Shown here in pieces: positions 13,551 through 20,956 of a stretch of 23,189 nt of DNA. This DNA comes from a virus: positions 1 to 23,189 of IMG/VR virus record IMGVR_UViG_3300025120_007721, one strand, 5' to 3'. How positions within the stretch are numbered: the first letter of the stretch is position 1; every line of letters begins with the position of its first letter. Position numbers and translations under genes: made by a program. The notes under the pieces were generated by a model that saw only the letters and a program-made list of their open reading frames with translations, was not told the DNA's origin and did not search any database.

Positions 13551-14544
13551 TTTTGATGATGTGCTGCTTGTGCCTCAATACTCAGAGATCTTTACCCGCA
13601 AGGACATTAAGATTCAGCAGAAGTTAAAAGGATTGCATCCACTCAGATTACCTATTATCTCTAGTCCAATGGATACTGTGACGGAGGATAGGATGGCCTG
13701 TGCTATGCACAAAGAGGGTGGCGTCGGTGTTATTCATCGCTACAACACGGTTGTGGAGCAGGCGAGTATGGTTGCAGAGGTCCGTATGTCTGGTCATCAA
13801 ATTGGCGCCGCGATCGGAGTAGGTGACACTTCTGTTCAACGCGCCAAAGCACTTGTTGAGGCTGGAGTTAATTTTCTTTGTATTGATGTAGCACACGGAC
13901 ATCACGCAAAGGTAAGATACACACTTCAAGTATTGAAAAACACATTTGGTGACGAAGTTCACATCATGGCTGGTAACGTCGCGACACTAGAAGCGTTCAA
14001 TGACCTAGCAGACTGGGGTGCTGACTCTATCCGCGTAGGCATTGGTGGAGGCTCTATTTGCTCCACACGGATCCAGACAGGCCACGGCATGCCAACCCTT
14101 CAGTCGGTTATGGATTGTGCCGAGTCAGATAGAGATGTAACACTTATCGCTGACGGAGGCATCCGAACCAGTGGTGACATTGTAAAAGCACTAGCAGCAG
14201 GAGCAGACTTTGTAATGTTAGGCTCGCTTCTGGCAGGAACAGATGAGACACCGGGCCAAGTTATTAATACTAAAGACGGTAGAGAAAAGATCTACCGAGG
14301 TATGGCAAGCAAAGAAGCGCAAAGAAGCTGGCGTAATAGAGTTTCATCCATTGAAGGTGTGTCGCACACAGTGCCACTTAAAGGACCAGTAGCAGATGTT
14401 TTGGATGAACTACGAACCGGTATTACAAGCGGCATCTCTTATTCTGGTGCTGATAGTGTTTTATCGCTTCAGTCCAGAGCGACCTTTGTGCAGCAAACAC
14501 AATCGGGACAGGTAGAAAGTTCCACACACATTAAGAGAATCTAA
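13534..14544 (+). CDS. guaB: IMP dehydrogenase / GMP reductase family enzyme without CBS domains
   Basis: A TIM-barrel oxidoreductase acting on IMP or GMP. Seen: [14 protein letters not shown] (6-19), [16 protein letters not shown] (40-55), GGVGVIHRY (62-70), IDVAHGHH (117-124), GNVAT (147-151), [15 protein letters not shown] (169-183) with the catalytic Cys176 and Thr178, [13 protein letters not shown] (204-216), [13 protein letters not shown] (229-241) and YRGMASKEA (254-262). Wording in the barrel is closer to IMPDH. The length, 336, and the lack of the Bateman (CBS) domains resemble GMP reductase. The Arg-Tyr flap pair needed for IMPDH hydrolysis is not obvious ([11 protein letters not shown], 265-275). 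Direction is therefore open: IMP to XMP, or GMP to IMP. The neighbouring purA-like gene uses the same IMP node. The ATG is preceded by GAGGAA. Confidence 0.88.
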   Translation: MKTALSFDDVLLVPQYSEIFTRKDIKIQQKLKGLHPLRLPIISSPMDTVTEDRMACAMHKEGGVGVIHRYNTVVEQASMVAEVRMSGHQIGAAIGVGDTSVQRAKALVEAGVNFLCIDVAHGHHAKVRYTLQVLKNTFGDEVHIMAGNVATLEAFNDLADWGADSIRVGIGGGSICSTRIQTGHGMPTLQSVMDCAESDRDVTLIADGGIRTSGDIVKALAAGADFVMLGSLLAGTDETPGQVINTKDGREKIYRGMASKEAQRSWRNRVSSIEGVSHTVPLKGPVADVLDELRTGITSGISYSGADSVLSLQSRATFVQQTQSGQVESSTHIKRI

Positions 14545-14885
14545 TGAGTGAGCCCAAGTACGGTACGATGAACAAGAAGGTTGTATTCTACGACTCGGAT
14601 AAACGATTTGCAGAGTTAAAGATTCGCTTGCAGCACGACGGGGTATCCCAAGCCCAGTTCTTTCGAGGCATTGTAACTGGCTATTTAATGCAGGATGGAG
14701 ACGTATTATCTTATGTTGATAAGTTAAAAGCATCAAAAAACATAGGTAACCGAACCAAAAAGAGTATAAAAGAAGAAAGAGAACTAATTAATACTGGAAA
14801 AGAGCAATCGAACAAGTTGGCTCTCGGTGATGAAGAGATAGAGAACATTTTTGATATTCTTGAAAAGCAAAACCCAGATCTTTAA
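14544..14885 (+). CDS. Unknown protein, possible ribbon-helix-helix fold
   Basis: 113 residues. The start shares one base with the guaB stop. Residues about 20-50 (RFAELKIRLQHDGVSQAQFF, then a helix) have the strand-helix-helix order of ribbon-helix-helix DNA-binding proteins. A lysine-rich linker follows (NRTKKSIKEE), and the C-terminus is an acidic helix ending LEKQNPDL. If the assignment is right, it could be a regulator, perhaps of the switch to the late genes that begin just downstream; that is inference from place and fold only. I recall similar unnamed proteins in marine phages. Confidence 0.7.
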   Translation: MSEPKYGTMNKKVVFYDSDKRFAELKIRLQHDGVSQAQFFRGIVTGYLMQDGDVLSYVDKLKASKNIGNRTKKSIKEERELINTGKEQSNKLALGDEEIENIFDILEKQNPDL

Positions 14886-14906
14886 GGTGCTTTTCTAAAA
14901 GTTAGT

Positions 14907-14920
14907 TACTATTTATTATA
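14907..14920 (+). promoter_or_regulatory. Putative late promoter element L1
   Basis: TACTATTTATTATA, 41 bases before the start of the acidic protein gene. The same core, ACTATTTATT or ACTATTTAAT, recurs at 17281 and 22470, each time 26 to 41 bases before a late-type gene. No sigma70 -35 box precedes it. Confidence 0.45.
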
Positions 14921-14947
14921 CAATCTACTACAGGAGATTTTTTTATT

Positions 14948-15595
14948 ATGAGCAAGAAAACACTTTTAAACGAAGCCACAGTGCGACAGTTTATGAAATA
15001 CGCAAACATCGGCGGCTTGGCCAGTGGCTTTGTTAACGAGATGTATGCCAAAGAAGAAGAGGAACTTGATGAGGGCCGTCACGATGAAGGCCGTGAAGAC
15101 AAGATGGAAGAGGCAGCACACGATGAAGGTCGAGGCCTTCCTATGGAAGCGGCTCACGAAGAGGATATGCACGCCGAAGATATGCACGCTGAAGATGAAG
15201 CTGATATGGATATGGACGCTGAAGAAGCTGATATGGACATGGACATGGACGACGAAGCAGAAATGGAAGATACCTCCGAGGCTTCCGTTGAGGCTCTCGT
15301 TGACGCACTCGCCGACACCATTTCGAGAGTTACTGGTGTTGAGGTGACCGCTGCTGACGACGCTCCTCCTATGGATGACATGGCAGACGCCCCAATGGAC
15401 GACGCTGAAATGGCTATGGACGACGCCGAGATGGATATGGCAGATGATGCCGCAGAAGATGTCCTCGACGAAGAAGAAATGATTGAAGAAACGGTTCGCA
15501 GAGTAACCAAGAGAATCGCTGCTGCTAAGAAGCGCGATCAACTGGCTGAGACAATCACTAGCCGTATCATGGAAAGACTCGCGAGCAAGAAGTGA
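14948..15595 (+). CDS. Highly acidic low-complexity protein, possible capsid core/scaffold
   Basis: 215 residues. An N-terminal helix (residues 1-33, MSKKTLLNEATVRQFMKYAN) is followed by an acidic tract (35-108) rich in Asp, Glu and Met with repeats such as DMHAED and DMDMD, a neutral helical part (112-130), a second acidic tract (137-180, PMDDAEMAMDDAEMDM) and a basic C-terminal helix (183-215). This charge pattern resembles internal prohead core proteins of T4-like phages. The neighbour two genes on is a ClpP-like protease, fitting a scaffold removed by proteolysis, but no capsid gene is seen here. The gene lies alone between element L1 and a strong terminator, so it is probably made in large amounts. 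AGGAG lies at 14932-14936. Alternatives are a DNA mimic or a virion acidic protein. Confidence 0.85.
   Translation: MSKKTLLNEATVRQFMKYANIGGLASGFVNEMYAKEEEELDEGRHDEGREDKMEEAAHDEGRGLPMEAAHEEDMHAEDMHAEDEADMDMDAEEADMDMDMDDEAEMEDTSEASVEALVDALADTISRVTGVEVTAADDAPPMDDMADAPMDDAEMAMDDAEMDMADDAAEDVLDEEEMIEETVRRVTKRIAAAKKRDQLAETITSRIMERLASKK
15161..15253 (+). repeat. Short tandem repeats encoding DMHAE and DMD units
   Basis: Two 15-base units (15161-15175 and 15176-15190) differ only at two positions. They are followed by imperfect repeats of GCTGATATGGA and ATGGAC. They lie inside the acidic gene and keep its frame, so they look like coding repeats grown by slippage. Confidence 0.7.
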
Positions 15596-15616
15596 TTTTA
15601 AAACTGTAGTAGATTG

Positions 15617-15655
15617 AAGGCCACGGTGAGTTATCTTACCGTGGCCTTTATTTTG
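15617..15655 (+). terminator. Strong rho-independent terminator
   Basis: AAGGCCACGGT (15617-15627) pairs perfectly with ACCGTGGCCTT (15638-15648) around a 10-base loop and is followed by a T-rich run (TTTATTTT). The 11-bp stem is GC-rich at its centre. It lies directly after the acidic gene and only 8 bases before the next start codon. Confidence 0.9.
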
Positions 15656-15663
15656 AGGCGTTG

Positions 15664-16047
15664 ATGGATTGGTTATTATTTTTTATTGGTTTTTTTAGTG
15701 GCGTGTTAGTCTATCGCGTGTTATCTTCTTTTATGGAGTTAGGGCAGACAGGTCTTTATGTTAGGGAAGCCGAAAAGAACGCTCTTGTAATGTTAGCAAC
15801 CGTAGCAGAATCGGTTGCGTACATGCAAAGTATTAAATACCGTGTTATGGAAGAGATGGAAGTTCCAGATCATACCATAAAGTTAACAAAGAATGTTGAC
15901 GATTATAACTTTACTGCTTGGAAAAATGCAGCAGTAAGCAACCTGCTCGCAGCCTATCCAGAGAAGTATCGTAAAATGGCACGCTATGTAGATTGGAAGA
16001 CAGGTATGAGTATGTTAAATAAAATTTATAAGAAAGGACAAAAGTAA
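15664..16047 (+). CDS. Membrane-anchored protein of unknown function
   Basis: 127 residues from ATG 15664; GAGG at 15655-15658 lies 5 bases upstream, whereas the TTG at 15661 is too close. Residues 1-20 are one hydrophobic helix (WLLFFIGFFSGVLVY), with no cleavage site evident, so an N-terminal anchor. The rest is soluble and helical, with a basic C-terminus (RKMARYVDW, NKIYKKGQK). No promoter separates it from the terminator just before it, so it must rely on read-through. Function unknown. The stop shares a base with the clpP-like start. Confidence 0.75.
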   Translation: MDWLLFFIGFFSGVLVYRVLSSFMELGQTGLYVREAEKNALVMLATVAESVAYMQSIKYRVMEEMEVPDHTIKLTKNVDDYNFTAWKNAAVSNLLAAYPEKYRKMARYVDWKTGMSMLNKIYKKGQK

Positions 16048-16718
16048 TGAGTAGGGTTAAGAAGCTAGAAGAAGAAAAGCCTGAGACTGAAAAAGAAAGT
16101 TCAGACGACGCACTCTCTAAGATTTTGATGTTAGGGGCTGGCGCACAAGAACCAGAACTACGCACTATGACACTTATCGGTGACATCAGCGAGGAGATAA
16201 GCAGAGACATTCTTTCTGCCCTTTGGTTTCTCAAACACTCAGCAAAAACACAAGAACTGGTCAACCCAGAAGACCCTAAGTGTGAAGAACTAAAAGAGGT
16301 TATTCAACCGATTGAGATTGTTGTATCCACAAACGGTGGCAATGCAGATGACATGTTCGCAATCTATGACGCAATGCGATACATCAAAGAGGAAGTTGAG
16401 ATTGAGACATTCGGCCTAGGCAAAGTTATGTCAGCCGGTACTCTCATCCTCGCCGCAGGAACCAAAGGCAAACGTAGGATTGGTAAGCACTGTCGTGTTA
16501 TGATCCACTCTGTTATCGGAGGCTCAGTAGGCCCAATGCATCAATTGGACAACGAGATGAAAGAAGTCAAGGCTATTCAAGAATCTTACATCAAAGCTAT
16601 TTGTGACGAAACTAATCTTACAGAACGCAAACTACGCGCTCTCCTCAAAAAGAAAGTTAATATTTACTTAACAGCAGAAGAAGCCGTTAAACACGGCTTT
16701 GCTGACATCATTGTATAG
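16047..16718 (+). CDS. ClpP-like serine protease, possible prohead protease
   Basis: 223 residues, crotonase-type ClpP fold. After an acidic 35-residue leader come TLIGDISEE (42-50), the strand IEIVVSTNGG (89-98), the nucleophile region VMSAGTLILAAG (127-138) with S129, and RVMIHSVIGG (150-159) with H154, matching E. coli MIHQPLGG. The third triad position, Asp171 in E. coli (RDRFLSAPEAV), aligns with N205 in KKVNIYLTAEEAV, giving Ser-His-Asn. A ten-residue insertion (AKTQELVNPE and following) lies before the IEIVV strand. Phages use ClpP-type enzymes as head maturation proteases, and the acidic scaffold-like protein two genes upstream suits that. A host-directed Clp subunit is the alternative. 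No ClpX or ClpA partner is seen. Confidence 0.87.
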   Translation: MSRVKKLEEEKPETEKESSDDALSKILMLGAGAQEPELRTMTLIGDISEEISRDILSALWFLKHSAKTQELVNPEDPKCEELKEVIQPIEIVVSTNGGNADDMFAIYDAMRYIKEEVEIETFGLGKVMSAGTLILAAGTKGKRRIGKHCRVMIHSVIGGSVGPMHQLDNEMKEVKAIQESYIKAICDETNLTERKLRALLKKKVNIYLTAEEAVKHGFADIIV

Positions 16719-16728
16719 GAGATTAAGT

Positions 16729-17277
16729 ATGAACTTAAAAGATAAAGGTTGGATTGTGTTGGACGCGCGCGCTCCACTAACCAAGATCGCTCACAATGAA
16801 AACCTACCTTGTTGCACCCTTTGTGCAATGTGGTGTCTCGATGTAGCAGATGGTGTAAGGGAAACCTCAGTTTCTCGCTACGCAGGCCAAGACACCGAAT
16901 GGTGGAAGCAAGCAAACGTTTATGAGTGGACTGAGCCGTGGAGCGCACTTATAGCGATTCAAGAAAAGCTAGGCGGAACCATCGCTTACTGTGCAGACGT
17001 TGAAGACTTCGCGCCCCCACTAACCCCCGGTCATTGGCACGTTGTCCAGAGATGGGGCAAGTTGGGTCTTAACGATGAAGATCTTATGGAAGATGATGAA
17101 GTTGTGAATGGTTCATATGGTCATACTTACCTTGCTTATGCCGATGAAAATGAAGAAGGCAAAGTAACTATTATTCAAAGCAGTATCAAAAAAGGATACC
17201 GCACCAACGTCGGAACTTGGGAAGGCAACGCAGGACTTAAAGGTTTTTCTGTCGGCGTCTTAACTTTACCTGCATAA
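16729..17277 (+). CDS. Unknown Cys/His protein, possible papain-like or NlpC-like fold
   Basis: 182 residues from ATG 16729, with AGGAGAT just upstream; a longer frame from TTG 16699 overlaps the protease gene. Four Cys cluster early (28, 29, 32, 36 in LPCCTLCAMWCLD), followed by several Trp (WW at 58-59, W67, W71), GHWHVVQRW (101-109) and YGHTYLAYA (130-138) with a following strand VTIIQSS (146-152). The order Cys helix, then GHxxLxY strand, then a polar residue on the next strand is that of papain-like peptidoglycan hydrolases. The Cys cluster could instead bind metal. No signal peptide is seen, which is normal for a phage endolysin used with a holin. I am not sure of the function. Confidence 0.75.
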   Translation: MNLKDKGWIVLDARAPLTKIAHNENLPCCTLCAMWCLDVADGVRETSVSRYAGQDTEWWKQANVYEWTEPWSALIAIQEKLGGTIAYCADVEDFAPPLTPGHWHVVQRWGKLGLNDEDLMEDDEVVNGSYGHTYLAYADENEEGKVTIIQSSIKKGYRTNVGTWEGNAGLKGFSVGVLTLPA

Positions 17278-17279
17278 AA

Positions 17280-17293
17280 TACTATTTATTGTA
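17280..17293 (+). promoter_or_regulatory. Putative late promoter element L2
   Basis: TACTATTTATTGTA, 31 bases before the 560-residue protein, in the 33-base gap after the preceding stop. It shares its first 11 bases with L1. The surrounding sequence has no sigma70 -35 box at the right distance. Confidence 0.45.
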
Positions 17294-17310
17294 TTATAGG
17301 AGCCTTTATA

Positions 17311-18993
17311 ATGAGCACCAACTGGGATTTATTGATTGAGAACCATTTTAATAAGAAAGGAAACGAAGAAGAAAAACTATCTTTGAACCTTTTGATGGAG
17401 TCTATTGGGGAAGTTTTGGCAGAGATGCCAGCCCCAGATGATTACTTACTGACCGAAAGAATGGGAACTCAAACCCTGACTTTTAACTCTATTCCTGACA
17501 TTCCTGTCTCAGAGATCGGCTGGTCCGCAATGGAAACTAGAGAAGGCGTGGAAGTGCCTTCTGAACAGCGTAGCCAGTTAGCCCAGTTCTTATCTGGTAT
17601 TGCTCCCGGCGCCGATCTTACTGTTAAGATCGCAGATCTATCTAACTTTTATAAGATGGATGACGAAATGATTCGTAGTCTGGAAACAGGCAATATGAAA
17701 GAGAACATTGGAAAGGCTTTATCTTATCTTGTATTCTTTAAAACATTAACCCAGATCCTAACCCAGTTTAACGCATCCTCCGCAGGCTTCTCTTTTGAAT
17801 CTTTCTTGGGTGTTCTGTTAGGCGGTAAGCAGGTTCCAACCGGCGAAGGCACGATTGCTGACTTGACCGACGAGAACGGCGTACCTATCAGTTTGAAACT
17901 TTATAGAGAGGGTGGTCTTGAAGTTGGTGGTTCTTTTACTGACTTGTCCCGAGATTTAAGAAAACCTGAATTTAAAAACACAATGCAATACATCGTTGTT
18001 ACAAAGAATCTTTCCGGTGAAGCAGGGGAACAAGAAGGCACCTTAAACTGGTATCGTTTCAACTTCAACCTCAGTAATGTTTATAACATCATCGCTAACT
18101 CAAGTAAGGATTCTCGTAAAAACATCCTTCTTCCAAAGATCTTCATTGAATCAAATGGCCAAAGCGTTGAGGGAGTGCCCGAGAAAGGCGCAAGTATGCC
18201 CAGCGCAGAAGAAATGGAGAACCAGTTCTTTGAAATCTTATCTGGTATCGTTTCTGACAATGAAGAACTCGCGACGATTAATCTTGAAGATCTGAAACAA
18301 TCAATGGATTTTGCTAAGAACGACGAGTTGTTCGGTGGCAAGAAAATACGCGGTAAGGATGGTATGAAGGTAGCCCCTGTTATACAGGCTCTAAGAGCCT
18401 CTGCGCTCAAAGATAGCGACCTAAATAATGCTGAAGTTAAACAAACTGCTATTTATAAGGCTATTTCTCAATCTAGCAATGCGTTGCTTAATCGTTATAA
18501 GCGTGATGAACAATCCAAAAGACGACAGACCACTCTAAACGAAATGTATTTCTACGATGATTTGGATGAGAAAGAACTCGTTGAACGCTCACGCGCTTTT
18601 TACAATAATGCATCTCCCGATGTTAAGATTAAGGCGTTGGAAATATCTTATGGTTACGTTTCTAACGGACACTTTAACTTGGCACAGGGTATGGTTCTTA
18701 ATGTTGCCAAACTCGCAGGAGATCAAGCAGGAGACTTGTTCCCAAGCGGCCAGTCCCAAGTTGGCATCGGCCAGTTGGAGATCGGAGCTTCCAACGTCCA
18801 GCAAGTGCTTAACAAGATTGGTGCCATGTTAAATCAAAACATCTTTGAGATTTTTGAAAACCTTAAACTTCTGACTACAAACATCCAAGGTTACTTTGCT
18901 GGTGGTCTACAAGATAATACAAAAGCCACAACAGCGATTAGTGCTGCTGAAACCATTGAAACCAAGACAGCCGACCTAGCGGACACAGAATAA
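17311..18993 (+). CDS. Large late-type protein of unknown function with possible PD-(D/E)XK-like motif
   Basis: 560 residues from ATG 17311, with AGGAG at 17298-17302. No signal peptide or membrane segment. The N-terminal 40 residues are acidic and helical (NEEEKLSLNLLMESIGEVL). Around residues 159-198, GFSFESFLGVLLGG, then GTIADL, then VPISLKLYRE give E163, D184 and K196, the spacing of an endonuclease-type PD-(D/E)XK core with Ser-x-Lys in place of Glu-x-Lys. This is a pattern match only. The C-terminal 200 residues are helical (including NKIGAMLNQNIFEIFENL) and end in an Ala/Thr-rich tail. The upstream element L2 marks it as late, so a virion or packaging role is likelier than a free restriction-type enzyme. 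Confidence 0.82.
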   Translation: MSTNWDLLIENHFNKKGNEEEKLSLNLLMESIGEVLAEMPAPDDYLLTERMGTQTLTFNSIPDIPVSEIGWSAMETREGVEVPSEQRSQLAQFLSGIAPGADLTVKIADLSNFYKMDDEMIRSLETGNMKENIGKALSYLVFFKTLTQILTQFNASSAGFSFESFLGVLLGGKQVPTGEGTIADLTDENGVPISLKLYREGGLEVGGSFTDLSRDLRKPEFKNTMQYIVVTKNLSGEAGEQEGTLNWYRFNFNLSNVYNIIANSSKDSRKNILLPKIFIESNGQSVEGVPEKGASMPSAEEMENQFFEILSGIVSDNEELATINLEDLKQSMDFAKNDELFGGKKIRGKDGMKVAPVIQALRASALKDSDLNNAEVKQTAIYKAISQSSNALLNRYKRDEQSKRRQTTLNEMYFYDDLDEKELVERSRAFYNNASPDVKIKALEISYGYVSNGHFNLAQGMVLNVAKLAGDQAGDLFPSGQSQVGIGQLEIGASNVQQVLNKIGAMLNQNIFEIFENLKLLTTNIQGYFAGGLQDNTKATTAISAAETIETKTADLADTE

Positions 18994-19003
18994 ATCAAAT
19001 AAC

Positions 19004-19016
19004 TGCTTGACAAGCA
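19004..19016. promoter_or_regulatory. Palindrome over the -35 box of the groEL promoter
   Basis: TGCTTG-A-CAAGCA is a perfect inverted repeat with 6-bp arms and a single central base. It contains the whole -35 box TTGACA. A dimeric regulator bound here would exclude RNA polymerase. Confidence 0.4.
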
Positions 19017-19035
19017 AGTGTAGGGTGGTTATATT
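19007..19035 (+). promoter_or_regulatory. Sigma70-type promoter P4 upstream of groEL
   Basis: A consensus -35 TTGACA (19007-19012) and TATATT (19030-19035) are separated by exactly 17 bp, with GGT before the -10 box. It lies in the 66-base gap before groEL. No heat-shock sigma32 motif was seen. Confidence 0.87.
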
Positions 19036-19059
19036 ATAAAGACAACAGAGAGGTGTGTA

Positions 19060-20613
19060 TTGTCTAAGAGTTATGACGCGGGGTCTTCGTTAAGTCAGAA
19101 GATCATCGCTGGTGTTGATAAACTTGCTGATAACGTTGCTTCAACGCTTGGCCCCCGGGGGCGTAATGTAATCATTAAACAAGCAGGAAAGCGACCTATT
19201 ATCACAAAAGACGGCGTAACAGTCGCAGAGTTTGTGGACCTTGACGATCCCTTTGAGGACGTCGGAGCACAGATCATTAAGCAAGCCTCACGGCAGACCA
19301 ACTCGGTTGCTGGTGATGGTACTACAACCGCTACAGTGCTCGCTAGAGCTATCCTGCACGGCGCACAGCGCCACATTGTGGCTGGTGCATCACCTATTGA
19401 CGTGAAGCGACAGATTGACGCAACCGTTGAAGAGTATGTACAGAACCTAAAAGATATGGCCAGACCTATCCAAAGCGAAGAAGACATTGCACATATTGCA
19501 ACCATCTCCGCGAACAATGATGAAGCTATTGGAAAGCTGGTTGCAAAAGCAGTTGACTGTGTTGGCAAGGACGGCTCTATCTCCGTAGAGGAAGCCCGTT
19601 CCCTAGAGACAAGTCTTGATCTGACCGAGGGCTTTCGTTTTGATTCTGGTTATACGGCGACAGCGTTTATCAATGACGAACGCCGTGGAGCAGTTGTGTA
19701 CGAAGATCCTCTTATTCTTGTCGCAGACTGTAAGATTGATAAAGTGGAAGACATTCTACCAGTTCTTGAAACAGTCGCAAGAGAAGGGAGACCGTTGATT
19801 ATCGTCGCCTCTGACATCGAAGGGCAAGCACACGCAGCACTCATTATGAATATGATGCGTGGTACTATGAAGATCGCAGCAATCAAGGCTCCTCGTTATG
19901 GTGAGGAGCGCAGGAACATCCTTAAAGACTTATGTCTCTCTACAGGAGCAGCATACACAACTAAGTCCGCAGGTCTTAAACTTAAAGACGTGAAGCTGGA
20001 ACATCTTGGAACTTGTAAGAAGATTGATGTTCTAAAAGGCTGGACCACGATCGTCGGTGGTAAAGGAAACTATGAAGATGTCGATACCCAGATTGATAAT
20101 CTTAAAGTAGAACTTGAACAAACTGAAAGTCTTCGTGAGTGTGAGCGTATCCAAGAACGGATTACAAGACTTGCATCTGGTGTTGCAGTTATTAAAGTTG
20201 GTGCTGCAACAGAGATTGAGATGATTGAGAAGAAGCATCGTATTGAAGATGCACTTGAAGCAGTGCGAGCAGCACAGTTGGAAGGTATTGTTCCGGGTGG
20301 CGGCGTTGCTCTTGTCCGTGGTAGAAAACACACAAAGGGCTATGGAAAGATTGTCTATAAGGCAGTCGCAGAACCACTACGCCAGATGGCAAAGAACGCT
20401 GGTGAAAGTCCTGATGTAATCTTGGCCATGGTTCAGAGAGCAAAGGGTGACCGAGGTTGGGACTTCAAGGCTGCTAAGATGACTAACATGATTGGTTCTG
20501 GCATTATTGACCCAGTTAAGGTTACAATCACAGCCTTACAGAACGCAGCATCAGCAGCAGGAACTTTGATCACTACCGATCACGCTATTATTGAGGCTGA
20601 AGATGGAAGTTAA
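19060..20613 (+). CDS. groEL: Chaperonin GroEL
   Basis: An ATP-driven double-ring folding machine. 517 residues from a TTG start at 19060, with GAGAGGTG at 19048-19055. The ATP site is intact: TLGPRGRNV (29-37), ITKDGVTV with D51, AGDGTTTATVLA (84-95) with D86, IEDAL with D397, and VPGGGVAL (411-418). The apical domain is present (residues about 190-375). Of the eight E. coli GroES- and substrate-binding positions, Y199, F204, L234, L237 are kept, V263 and V264 become Ile and Met, but Y203 becomes Ala and L259 becomes His. The protein stops at EAEDGS, lacking the Gly-Gly-Met tail of host GroEL. It has its own promoter and heads a six-gene unit. The GroES-like protein at 1442-1717 is the likely lid; host GroES is the alternative. 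Confidence 0.96.
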   Translation: MSKSYDAGSSLSQKIIAGVDKLADNVASTLGPRGRNVIIKQAGKRPIITKDGVTVAEFVDLDDPFEDVGAQIIKQASRQTNSVAGDGTTTATVLARAILHGAQRHIVAGASPIDVKRQIDATVEEYVQNLKDMARPIQSEEDIAHIATISANNDEAIGKLVAKAVDCVGKDGSISVEEARSLETSLDLTEGFRFDSGYTATAFINDERRGAVVYEDPLILVADCKIDKVEDILPVLETVAREGRPLIIVASDIEGQAHAALIMNMMRGTMKIAAIKAPRYGEERRNILKDLCLSTGAAYTTKSAGLKLKDVKLEHLGTCKKIDVLKGWTTIVGGKGNYEDVDTQIDNLKVELEQTESLRECERIQERITRLASGVAVIKVGAATEIEMIEKKHRIEDALEAVRAAQLEGIVPGGGVALVRGRKHTKGYGKIVYKAVAEPLRQMAKNAGESPDVILAMVQRAKGDRGWDFKAAKMTNMIGSGIIDPVKVTITALQNAASAAGTLITTDHAIIEAEDGS

Positions 20614-20956
20614 AGTACAGTATGTTACAGAGTTGAATAACGTGCTTAATGAAGCGAAGAGATTGTTACCTACTTCTATGGATTGGACCTACGAACTAAA
20701 CACAACCTCTACTTTTCTGGATAAGGGCCAAGTAGAGGTAGCAGCTAGCATTATAGACGCAACGCGGCAGTCTATGTATCAAATAGATCAGAGGTTAGCA
20801 GATTGTCAGGCTATACTTGGTGGGTATGTTTCTACTATAAATCCACCAATACGGCAAGATATGGACTTGGAAAAACTGAATGATATGAGCGAAAGGTTGC
20901 AAGACATGACGAGTATGCTACAACCACAGGAGGATACAAATGGTACAACTAATTGA
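20603..20956 (+). CDS. Helical protein of unknown function
   Basis: 117 residues from ATG 20603, chosen for GAGG at 20593-20596; it overlaps the groEL end by 11 bases. Heptad-like helices run through most of it (VTELNNVLNEAKRLL, then VAASIIDATRQSMYQIDQRL, then LEKLNDMSERLQDMTSML), so an oligomeric coiled coil is likely. A short NPPIRQD break lies near residue 86. The tail is Asn/Thr-rich. Coupling to groEL could mean a role with the chaperonin, but nothing in the sequence shows this. It overlaps the next gene by 17 bases. Confidence 0.72.
   Translation: MEVKVQYVTELNNVLNEAKRLLPTSMDWTYELNTTSTFLDKGQVEVAASIIDATRQSMYQIDQRLADCQAILGGYVSTINPPIRQDMDLEKLNDMSERLQDMTSMLQPQEDTNGTTN

Noticed and set aside
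14966-15541. Long minus-strand open frames (191 and 118 residues) opposite the acidic gene
   Set aside because: They are mirror images of a low-complexity Asp/Glu/Met-rich gene, giving His/Val- or Ser-rich proteins, with no ribosome site.
19095-19568. 157-residue minus-strand frame opposite groEL
   Set aside because: The plus strand there encodes conserved GroEL; the antisense product has no recognisable features.
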